Shown here: piece by piece, positions 5,659-17,600 of the stretch
Layout of the letters: every line of letters starts with the position of its first letter
Numbering within the stretch: the stretch's first letter is position 1
Source: RFSX01 sp964495785
Lineage (GTDB): Bacteria; Bacteroidota; Bacteroidia; Chitinophagales; Saprospiraceae
Length of the DNA stretch: 19,355 bases
Reading direction: 5' to 3'
NCBI GenBank assembly: GCA_964495785.1
Contig: CAZBXL010000069.1
Span: forward strand, 1-19,355
Notes under the pieces: generated by a model
Databases searched by the model: none
Seen by the model: only the letters and a program-made list of their open reading frames with translations
What the model was told of the DNA's origin: nothing
Translations under genes and position numbers: made by a program

Positions 5659-8600
5659 TGCACCTTTGTCACCAATGGTACGTTTGATACCGATCTGAAT
5701 GGCTGGACAGCTAACTCAAGTGTAGTTCAGAACAACGAAAGAGCTGTCTTTAGCTTTGGCACTCTTTTGACTGATGGTGTCTTAGCTCAAACACTCACAC
5801 TTGTCGAATGTAACAGTTATGAGATGACTGTTGAAATTTCTGAGTTTGGAATAAATCAGCAAGTTGAGATTTATATTGATGGAGTATCTCAAGGTATTTT
5901 TACACCCTCGACGCCTTCTCTTGCATTTACAGCTCAGCAAGCCAGTGTCGAGATTAGATTCGAGGATAGAAGTGATGACACCAATGACGGCAATCTCAGA
6001 ATAGATAATGTTGAGGTTTGTCTTACAAATGATAATGCAGCATCTACCGACCCAGTATTGGAAGTAACGCTGACTGATCCTGCAATAATAGAGACATGTG
6101 GAGATGATGCTACTATTTCTGTTATGTTAGAATATGCTGATTCGTACCCAGATCAAGATCTCACAAGTATAGCTGGTACATTAGTCATACCCAATGGAAT
6201 AACTGCATTAGCTATCTCTAATATCAATGGAGGAGTAGGAACATTTACAGCTCCTGATCAGATCGAAATAGAAGATATGTCACCAGGAGATATCATCACA
6301 TTTGATATAGAAATCGAAGCGTCTTGTGATGCTCCTGATCCTATGACTTATAGTCTTGAGTTTACCTACGATCCAGTCTGCCCTGGTGCTCAGGTAATGA
6401 GTACAGCGGAGTCTAACAATATTACAGTTGCAAGTCCTAATGTTACTATAAGCAATTCTTCTCCTCCATTTTTTAATGGACAGATTGGATTCACACAGAT
6501 GATTACTAACACTGTGATGAACAGCGGTGATAGCGATGTACGTGACGGTGATTTGACCTACTGTGTTCTTGATTTTGGCAATGGGACATTGACGGACATT
6601 ACTGTAGGAGGTACCTCTCTGACTGCCGCTGCGAGTAGTCCCGCAGGCCAGACTTGTTATCTTATACCAGGAGATTTATTAGTTGGGGGTACAGTTGATG
6701 TGATAGAGACTTGGACAATAACATCATGTGATCCAGCTAATGACAATATCGAAAGAAGAGCAAGTTATGGATGTAATGATGATAATGACTGCCAAGATTT
6801 AGCTCAAGCGCAATTCCCAGCAACAACATTAACATACAATGTACCTGATCCCGTAGTTAGTATTGATGTTGATTTTGTAACCAACTTAGCTATTTGTAGC
6901 GAACCAGAAACGGCGACAATTACGGTAGAATATAATAACATTCAAGATGTAGACTTGACAGGAGTCACTGTTGACTTAGTCCTCCCATCTAATCTTAATA
7001 TCACTAATGTAAATTCAGTATCTGGAGGAACAGTAACTCCCACATCTGCAGACAACACTACCATGGACGTGACTGATATGGCAGAGGGGTCTATCCTTGT
7101 TTTTGAAGTAGAGATACAATCTGGATGTGTAGATGCTGGAGCAAATCAATCTTTTGATGTTGTCGTATCCTATGATGACTTATGTGAAGGTGAAGTCTCA
7201 GAAGCCACTGAAACTACAAATACATTTGTAATGCAAAGTGCTAGCCTCTCCATCATATCGAGTGCCATAGAAGGTAATCTGCAACCTACAATGAATGTAT
7301 TTGATGCGATACTTGGAATGGCAGATACACTTAAGGTGCCATTGACAAATGCTGGTAATGGAGCAGTTACTGAGTTAGAATATTTTGTGATTAATCCACC
7401 ATCTCTTGAGATTCAGGATGTACTTATCGCTGGAATGTCACTACCTGTGGCACGGATTAGTGGAGATACAGTTTTTTATACAATAGATATGTCCGTTATT
7501 ATGAATACAACTCTTGCAGGTGTAATGGGCGATGGTGATGGTTTGTTAGAGCAAAATGAGATACTGACAGTCTGCGAAGTATGGTTAGGTACAGAGTGCC
7601 AGTTTGGACAATTAGATCCTATAATGAGAGGAGCAACATTTGGTTGTTATGGAGAAATTTGCGGTGAGAGTAACATCTCTAGCTCAGGAATCAGCTTTAA
7701 CTTTGCGTCTCCAGATCTTGCGATTTCTGCATATGAGCCTTATACTTATCGACCAGCCTGTTACGATACAGAAAATACAGTCTATGGTTTTGAAATAGTT
7801 AATAATGGAATGTCACCGGCTAAAGATATTATACTATTAATACACCAAGAATTCTATGATGGAGCGATCGTAGGATCAAGTTTTGAATATTCTATAGGAG
7901 ATCCAAATGGTCCGTTTACATCAGCGACGATAGGCACAAGTAATGCTAATACAAATCAAGCATGTGTTAATGGAGATCCAGATAATTATGATAGTGCAGA
8001 AGCAGAGATGTTAGATGTCTTCTTACCAGCAGGTGAGACTTTATATTTTAGATATGAGATAGATCATGGTTGCGATTGTAGGGGTTGTGATATTCTTTAT
8101 GTCTATGGTTCTAACTTAAGAGCTATAGAATGGACAGATCCATGTGATCTTAATTTCTCTGATCAAGATGATATTACTAGACCAAGATTTAACGCAAGAT
8201 TTTTTGGCTTTGTAGAAGGGGAAAGCGATAGTGACGCTAGCGGCGGATGTGCAAGGTATGCAGTTACTGATCCACAGAATTCTTGGCTTTCTAATACTAA
8301 TAGGGCTGAGTTCCCTAATGCTTACTTAGAAGTAGAATTGACTTCTGAATGTGGTATGGATATAGATGCTTCTACTATACAATGGGTTGATGCAGATGGC
8401 ACTATATTCACGCCAAGTATTATAACGGATATCGATAATGGTACAGCAGGCGATGATCAGATTATCGTGAGATTTGGTGATACACCTGGCAATGTATATC
8501 CTCCAGGTTTTTCTATAGGGGGAGATACAGGGTTGGAGTTTTGTTATATGCCAGATTGTACAGAAAAGCCAGCAGGGGGTTGCTCGCAGGTATCGAGGTT

Positions 8601-11600
8601 TACCATCTCGCCATTCTTCGTTACAGATCCTTCTTGTGTTTCTTGTAGAGTCAATGTCGATTGTCCGACTCCATTTCCTATAAGTTATAATTGCCCAGGG
8701 TGTGATCCATGTGATGGTATTATACATACCAATTTACAGATTGATAGAATTACATATGGGCTGGAAGATTCAGATAATAATAATGAGCCAGATGGCGGAA
8801 TCGTGTCTGACCCAAGTACTATAAAAACAAATCGTTTCATCACAGGAGACACTATGAAAGTGTTATTCGAGGGATTAGTAAATGATGATGACATGAGTGA
8901 AATTTGGGATATTGCATTTGCAACTATAGATGTCACAACTGATAATTTCTCAATATTAGGTGGTGAGTTACGAGTCTTTGATGCAAGTGCAGGTAATGCC
9001 TTATTAACCTGTGATGTTTTATCACAATTTCCTGATGGCACTAAGATGGTTACAGATTTAAGTTCAGATGTTTTGAATACACTTGGTTGTAGTGACTTTG
9101 ATGGGTTTGAATATCAGGATGGAGATTCTATAAGTCTTTGTGTATTTTATTCAAGTAAGGATGAATTGTTGAATGTCGATTCAGAAGCTCTGACACATAA
9201 TAGTTGGTTTTATCTATCTGATGATGCATATGCTGAAGGTGATACATTTAGATGTAATTTTCTATTTGAGAATACTCAACAAATTGGAATTAGAAATAAT
9301 CATAACGATGTTATTTCGGGCAGAAATTTTGGAGGTTGTGATTTATCAAGTTTCTGGTTTAGGTCAGACTTATATTTTGGTGCTATAAGTTTTGATGAGT
9401 TTCCTAATGAAGTCAGAAGTCTTGGTACTCCTGATGAAATCTATTTTACAAAACCAACTGATTTTAAATTTAGAAATGANNNNNNNNNNNNNNNNNNNNN
9501 NNNNNNNNNNNNNNNNNNNNNNNNNNNNNNNNNNNNNNNNNNNNNNNNNNNNNNNNNNNNNNNNNNNNNNNNNNNNNNNCAAGTGTTTTGTTCTCCAACT
9601 TTTGAAGTAGAACCCACTACTGAAAACTTTAATTATACCGGTGGACCAATATTAGAAATCACGACTCCATTATCTGTTCTTGAACTTACAGAACCGATGG
9701 CTTGCGTGACACTAAATTTGCAAAATTTTACAAACCTTGATGCACCATTTTCATTCATTAATCTTGATGTTCCTACGGGTGGTTTGGTCGTTACTTCTCT
9801 TACAGAAATTACAGGAGGCGCATCAGATTTAATTACACCAACAGATTTTGGAATATATCCATTAGGGACGACAGGGTCTTCTAATAGACAATTTGAACTT
9901 TGTGTCAATGTTACAGATTGTGATCCGCAAGAGATGCAGTTCTCTGCAGGATGGGATTGCGTAGAGTATCCTACTACAATATTTGAAGCAACATGTTCTG
10001 ATCCATCTGATCTCTCATTTATTACATTATCTGGGGATTTAGATGGTGAGTTAGTAGTGCCATCTGGAGATATTTCTGTGATGTTATGTGACACTGTTGA
10101 CTTCGTATTTAGAATGGCAAGTACTCAGCTTGGTAATATAAAAGATGTCGAGTTTGAGTTTACATTACCTAATGATCTTAATTATGTACCTGGAAGTTAT
10201 GAGTTAGCTTATCCCGTGCCATTTGCAGGAGGTGATACAACATTTGTACATTTCGAGGATCCATTTAATGTTTTTGGGACAACATTAATTGATACGGTTA
10301 CAGATCATTTTCCTCAATTGGATTCATTTGGACTCATAGGTAGTCCTGGGGCAATTGATAATAGTAATATCATTTTAGCTAGATTCAAGACAGTAACTGA
10401 TTGCGGATATGCTTCAGGTTCACTACCTACATTTAAGACCAGGGCTGTAGATGCCTGTACTAATCCTACAGTCACAGTGTCAGCACCAGGTGCAAGGGTG
10501 ATCATTAATAATGCTCTACCAGAATATGAAATCAATGTAGATATAGGAGACCTTACATTGAACCCGTGTCAGGATGATGCGGCAACTATTGATATCGACA
10601 TGGAGATACTAGCAGACGCTGGAGTATTTACACAAAACTCTGATTCTATCTTTATTACTTTACCTCCGGGTATAGAGTATACGGTAGGTTCTTATATTCC
10701 AATAAGTAATGCAAATGGATCGACACCAATCGTTGAGGATGTCAATGGCCAGTCAATATTAAAAATGCCTTTACAAGGTGGTTTAGGAAATGGTGATATC
10801 GTCAACTTTGAATTTGATATCATGGCAGTGGACATAGGTCAACTTTGCGAGGTCTATGAAATATTAGTCCAGACACTTTCAGTAAGGTCAGAGATGTGTG
10901 GTGCTATGACTTGTGATATAAAAGTAATTAGTGGTAACAAGTCTTCGCCAGTAAGTATACAGAAGCCAGATCTTAAAATTGATGTAGTCAGCTTAGCTTT
11001 TGAAACTGCACCTCCGGGACAACTGACCTACACGGTAGACATAACTAATGAAGGATCTGTACCACAACTTTCTGGAGATCCAATTAATATTGAATTGTAT
11101 AACGATGCTGATGCAAATGGATTCTTAGATCCTTCAGTTGATAATCTTGTTACAACTATTCCAGAGGGTGTGTCTATCTTACCTGGTGAGACGGTAACTA
11201 TAACAGGAGCTGTAGATCTACCTCCTGACGGTCTTTGTACAGTACTGGCTCAGATATCAAGTGAGACAACATGTACATGTAGTTCAGACGTATCGAATCA
11301 GACGAGTGTTGAGATTATTAATGATTTTGAAATGGAGATAGAAGTCTGTAGTGGAGAAAGTACGAATATCGGTCCAGCGGCAATTGGTGGTTATGACTAT
11401 GAGTGGGTTCCGATAGGCACTGCTAATTTATCAGCGCTTAGTACGACGACGACGACCCCTGTAGACTTTGAATTTGATAATACTACCGGCTCTAACATAG
11501 AGTGGCAATATGCATTGAGATCTTCATTCTCAACATGCTTCTCTTTTGATACTTTGAGTATTACACTGTTTCCAAGTAATGATGAAGTTGTTAATCCGCA

Positions 11601-14600
11601 AGCATGTGAAGGTCTACCATTTACAATACCAGGTCCTTCTATGGGAAGTGATTTCTCTTGGACACCGACGACTAACCTCGATGATCCTAATTCAATGTTC
11701 CCAACCTTGAGCAGGGTACCAGCTGGAATGACAACCTACGTATTAGATTATATAGATGATAATGGATGTGAGACGACGCATGAAGTAAATATTACAGCAA
11801 TTACATGTGCACCAAATACTGCAATTGGAGATACAGTCTGGTTTGATTTGAATGAAAATGGGCTACAAGAAATAGGAGAGCCAGGCATCCCAGGAGTAAC
11901 AGTTTTTCTATATAATAGTACAAATCCGATACCTGGAAACCAAATAGGCGTAACCATGACAGATGCTAATGGCTTTTATATTTTTGAAAATATACCTGCA
12001 GGAAATTATGTTGTCGGCTTCGAATTTCCTGATGGATTTGTACCTACTTCTACAGATACGGGAGGCGATGATACAATAGATAGTGATGCAGACATGGGGA
12101 CTGGACTCACCGGTGCTTATTTCATACCCAACGGTATGGCTAACCTAACTGTAGATGCAGGATTTATACCTGATTGTTCATTGGATATTGAGATTGTTGA
12201 TATCGGAGAATGTACCTTCCTCGATCCAGGACAAGAACGTGAAGTAACTATAGATGCCTCATGGTCAGGTGCAGTTTATACAAATGACTTTTTGGGAGGT
12301 GTAGATACAATAGAAATTAGTGTACTTGGACAGTTATTGAAAATAGGAGTAGATGAAATCGATGGAGAGGAGTCGATAACATTTATAATGCCAGGAGGCA
12401 CTACATCACAAGATATTATTGCTACTGCATCATTCCAGCTGGATCCAGACTGCACAGCTATAGATGAAGTGCTCGATGTGAGTGCCTGTATTTATGACAT
12501 AGCGTTGATTAAAACGCTCCCTGCAGGATTTACACCTCAATACAACAGCCTTGTACCCTATACAATTACTGTAGAGAACCAAGGAGCTCAGCCATTGAAT
12601 AATGTAAAGATTACAGATATATTACCAGCTGGATTTACATTTGATGTTGCTGATAATCCTGGCTGGATGGAGCCTTCTCCAGGTATGCTCATGTATACTG
12701 TGACTAATATACTGGATCCTACGGAAGTTCTTGATATTCCTCTCAATGTGACCTTGATCATGTCTAATGATCCAGAAGCATATCTCAATATTGCAGAGAT
12801 TACATCATTCACCGATACATTAGATGTAGACAGATCAGAACAAGACATTGATAGTACGCCGGATTCTGATTTTACAAATGATGCAGGTGGTCTTGTTGAT
12901 AGTGGTTCTGATAACGCATTGAATGGAGACGGTACTGGAGCACCTGGTGATAACAACCCCAATACTGATGAGGATGATTCTGATCCAGAACTTTTAGAGA
13001 TCGTAGATCTGGCTTTACAGAAAAATATAATAACACCAGGACCATATAGTTTTGGTCAGACCATAGTATTCGAAGTAGTGGTATTTAATCAAGGAAATGT
13101 TGATGTTCAGAATGTGATTGTTAATGATAATTTGCCTGCTGGTTATATTTTTGCTTCTACTAATGATCCTCTTGTTTGGGCTCATTCTGGGGGAGTTGCG
13201 ACAACAACTATTGCTGGTCCGATACCTGCATTATCGAGTACAACTTTACAGATAGAAGCAATCATTCAGATGGCAGGGTCAGGAGACTATGTCAATGTTG
13301 CAGAGATCGAAAGTTTTGAAAATACTAATGGAAATAATATTACCTCAAGAGATGTAGATAGTACAGCTGATGATGATCCTACTAATGATGGGGGAGGTCT
13401 GCCTAATGGAGAAAGTGATGGAGCTATAAACGGAGATGGTACAGGCGCTGTAGGTGCCGATGATGCTGCGATTGATGAAGACGATATGGATGTTGCTTTT
13501 ATTTCAATTCCACTTCTTGAAGTCGAAAAAACGACAACAAGTATTACTGAAGCAAGCAGTGGTGTAGTAGGAAACTTCGATGCTACTTTCCAAATAGAAA
13601 TGGCCAATGAAGGAACTACAAAATTAAATAATATTAAACTTCAAGATGATCTTGTAGAACAAATTGGTGGAACATTTATCGGAATTGTAACACCTCCTTC
13701 AATCATTGCATCCAATGCTACAATGAACCCTACGGTTAATCCAGGATATAATGGTGCTGTGATTGATAGCATATTTACAGGAATAGATGGATGTCTTGGT
13801 GTAGGAGAAGCAATCAGTGTAGAGTTTACAATAGAAATCAGTGCTCTGTCAGGAGCAGATGTTAATGAAGCTGTTGGTATGGCAATAGATTCACTTGGCG
13901 TAATGGTTATGGATCAGGATACTGCATTGATCATGGTACCTACCTGTTTTTTAGAAGTAGAATGCCCCCTTCCAGATCAAGGTACATTTGAATGCATCGG
14001 GGATGTCCCAGCTGCAGCGACTGATGTTGCATCGTTTAATGCTATAGATTCTGCTGCAGATATTGAGAGTTTCTGTAGTGAGCCTCAGGTATCTGTCGAA
14101 GAGAGGATTAGTGGAACTGGATGTGTTAGTGATCCTACTATTATAGAAAGAAGGTATACCATTACAGATCCAGGAATGGATCCGATCGGTGAACAAGTCG
14201 TCACATGTACAGTAAGGTATACAGTGGTAGATAATATAAAGCCGATTATTATGGTGCCGCCTGGTAATCTTACAGTGGATTGTTCAGTGGAAGGAACAGA
14301 AGAATTGATTGAAAAATGGATTTCAGATTTTGGGGGAGCACAAGCTGTGGATGGTTGTAGTCGTTTGACTTTTAATTTCGAGGCGACTGGGACACTTGTT
14401 GTCGAATGCGCTGGAGCATTTACTCAGGAATATACATTTACAGCAACAGATGAATGTGGTAATAGTATTTCAGAAAAAGCATACCTTAATAATATAGGGC
14501 AAGAGATACCTGATCCTGATTTTAGTCTTGCCGAAGAAGTTTGTTGGGACGGTATTCCTGGATCACTTGTTTTAGAGGCATCGTATACACCTTCTACCGG

Positions 14601-17600
14601 AGCTAGCGCTCAATGGACAATTGATCCAAGATCAGCTAACGTATTAAGTGAAAGAGGAGTATTAACCGTCAATGAATCTGGGACATTTGAGATTTGTGTT
14701 ACTGAATTTGTTGTATTCCCTGATTGTGCTACAGCAGGAGAAGGCAGATGTGTACGAGAATATTGCCAGTCAATTACAATTACAAATAGTACAGATATAG
14801 ATCCAAGTTGGGAGGCTATAGGTCCATACTGTGAGGACGAAGGTGTAGTAGACCTTACCGCTTTAGTGACTGGAGATTCTGGTGGAGTGTTCAGCGGCAT
14901 AGGTGTGAGTGGTACCCATCCAAATTATACTTTTGATATTGCTATTGCTGGTGCAGGAGTTCATGATATTTGCTATACAATATCTTCAACATCTGGTTGT
15001 ACTGCAGTACAGTGTAACTCTGTTGAAATCTTCGAAAGTGTAAATGCGACTATCAATGATGTAGCTTTAGACTGTAATGCCAGTTCTGCTGGACAATTGA
15101 GTTTGTCCTCTTTATTTGGAAGTGCTACCACCACAGGTGGAACATTCAGTATTGCAGGAACGACTGCCTTTACTGCACCATGGATTAATGAAATTGATTA
15201 TGATAATAGCGGGACCGACAATGCTGAATTTATAGAGGTAGCAGGACCTGCAGGATTTGACTTGAGTACATGTGACTTGGTGCTTTATAATGGAAGTAAT
15301 GGTTTGACTTATGGAACAATAGCACTTTCTGGTACTATTCCAAATGAGGCAGGTGGAGTAGGTACAGTATCAACTGGAACATTACCAACGAATAGTCTTC
15401 AGAATGGGTTAGAGGGAATTGCTTTAGTATGCGGTGGTACCGTTATAGAATTTCTTTCATATGAAGGAGTTTTGACTGCAGTTGATGGACCAGCTATGGG
15501 TATGACAAGTACAGATATTGGAGTGATTGATACTGGACTTACTGCAACAGCTCAGAATACTCAGAATGGTCCAAGTTCTGGATCTGTGTGGACGCTTTTA
15601 GCGTCTACTGAAGGGACTCTTAATACAAGTGCTGGTCAAGGATTCGGTGCTGCAGGTGCTGATGGGGAGGTAGTCGGAGGTAATGTGTTACAGTATAATG
15701 AACCAGGATGCTTTGAAATTACGTATTCTGTATCAGCATTCGATGGTGCTTCAGGAAGTTGTGTATCGATAAACAATGCATTCGTATTGATTCCGGAGCA
15801 ACCAGAGCCAGCATTTCAAATTCAAGATGCAATCTGCCTCAGTGCAGGTGATGCCCCTGCGGTTTTAACAGCTACATTGATGAGTCCAAGTTATATCAAT
15901 ACGCCAGTGGTGACTTGGTCAGTGAATACAAGTAGCTTAACAAATGCTACAGCTACAGTCGATGCGAACGGAGAAGTTATGATCACTCCGACAGGCGGAA
16001 ATGTAAGTGGTACAATAGCTGTAACATTAACAGAAGAAATAACAAATCCTGCTTGTGGTACATTAGCTCCAGTAGTTTGTGAGGTGAGTGAAACAATGGT
16101 CATCACTGTACAAGATGGTACAGCTTTAGATGCATGTTTTACTGTGACTGATAATGCTCCATGTATCGGAGAGACTATAAACTTAGTAGCGAATACTTCT
16201 GGAGGTGTATTCTCAGGAACCGGTGTTACTGATGATGGCAACGGTTCTACAGGTTCTGTGTTAATCACTACCTGCGATATTGTCACAGTAACTTATACGC
16301 TTTCTACAACAAGTGGTTGTACTAATTCTTGTTCTCAGAGTATCATACCGGATATGACACCTCCTGTAAATGTAACTCCACTAGCTACAACAGTTGAATG
16401 TGATGGATCAGGAAACAGTGCTCAACTTACAGCCTGGTTAGCAGGATTCTCTGCGACCTCTAATTGTGGGACACCGACAACCTCAGTTCAACTGATTAGT
16501 TCGATACCAAATTGTGCAAATAGTACGACGCTATCATATCAGTTTAATGCTGTTGATGCATGTGGAAATGTCACTACAACATTTAGTAATTTTTCTATAG
16601 AAGATACAACAGCACCGACATTAACATTGCCAGTAGCACCTGATAATGTGGACTGCTCTATTGATGGGGCAGCAGCACTTGATGCATGGATTAACTCAGC
16701 AAGTGCAAGTGACGATTGTAGTGATGTGACACTCACAGTAGCATTAATTAATACAGACCAAGTTTGTAATGGTACAAATTATACTGAAAGTCTTTATGAG
16801 TTTACTGCAGTGGATGAATGTGGTAATACAACAACAGGAAGAGATATATTTACAGTAACAGATATCACTGCGCCAGCGATCACAGCTCCGTCTGATCTAA
16901 TGCTTAATTGTGGAGATGACTTCTCTGCGGCCTTAGCAGCGTGGTTACAAGATTATACAGTATTAGAAGTTTGTCAAGTAACTACAGTCGTAAATGACTT
17001 TGATGGTACACTCCCAGATGTGTGTGGTGGATCAGAAACAATCATATGGACAGTAACTGATGAGTGTGGCGTTACAGCAACGGCAAGTGCTGATATTATT
17101 ATCAGTGAAGATACAACAGGCCCTATGATGACATGTGTACCTGAGTATACATTTGCTGTTGACGTAGATGATTGCGGAAGTAATATTGCAATTCCACTAC
17201 CATTTGCAACAGATTGTAATGGAGTAGCGAGTATCACACAGACATCACCTGCCCCTAATGTTGAATTTCCAATAGGAACGACAACAGTTACATTTACAGC
17301 AATAGATGATTGTGGTAATGCTTCTACCTGCACAACGGATGTCATAGTGGTAGATACTCAGAACCCTGAACTCGTCTGTCCTCCAAGTATTAATGTCTGC
17401 AATGATGCAGGAGCATGTAGTTGGACAAGTGATGCATCCGTAAATCCATTGACATCTGACTGCGGCGCTACGACACTTTCGTATACCGTAACAAATCCTG
17501 ATGGATCAACTGCAACAACTGCAATGATAGAAGGATATGTTTTTAATATTGGATCAAGTATAGTAACAGTAACAGCGACTGATAATGCAACACCAACGAA

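Larger units (their letters stand above)
12493..13950 (+). other. DUF11-type domains (two clear, one probable)
   Basis: DUF11 copy one (12493-12837) has DIALIKTLPAGFTP, the strand VPYTITVENQGAQPLNNVKI and DILPAGFTF. Copy two (13009-13347) has LALQKNIITPG, IVFEVVVFNQGNVDVQNVIV and DNLPAGYIF. A third, more diverged domain (13513-13950) has LEVEKTTTS, FDATFQIEMANEGTTKLNNI and a later FTIEIS strand. These are stalk-like Ig folds of exported proteins. The Asp-rich linkers between them are listed separately. Confidence 0.75.

Noticed and set aside
8326..9041. Minus-strand open frames of 118-133 codons inside the giant gene
   Set aside because: They lie opposite a continuous + strand frame with clear domain motifs, have no recognisable domains or sensible starts, and mirror the composition of the + strand codons (many Thr, Ile, Cys, Ser).
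9392..9610. Open frame across the N gap on either strand
   Set aside because: About half of each would-be protein is made of Ns, and both are out of the frame that holds domain motifs on both sides of the gap.
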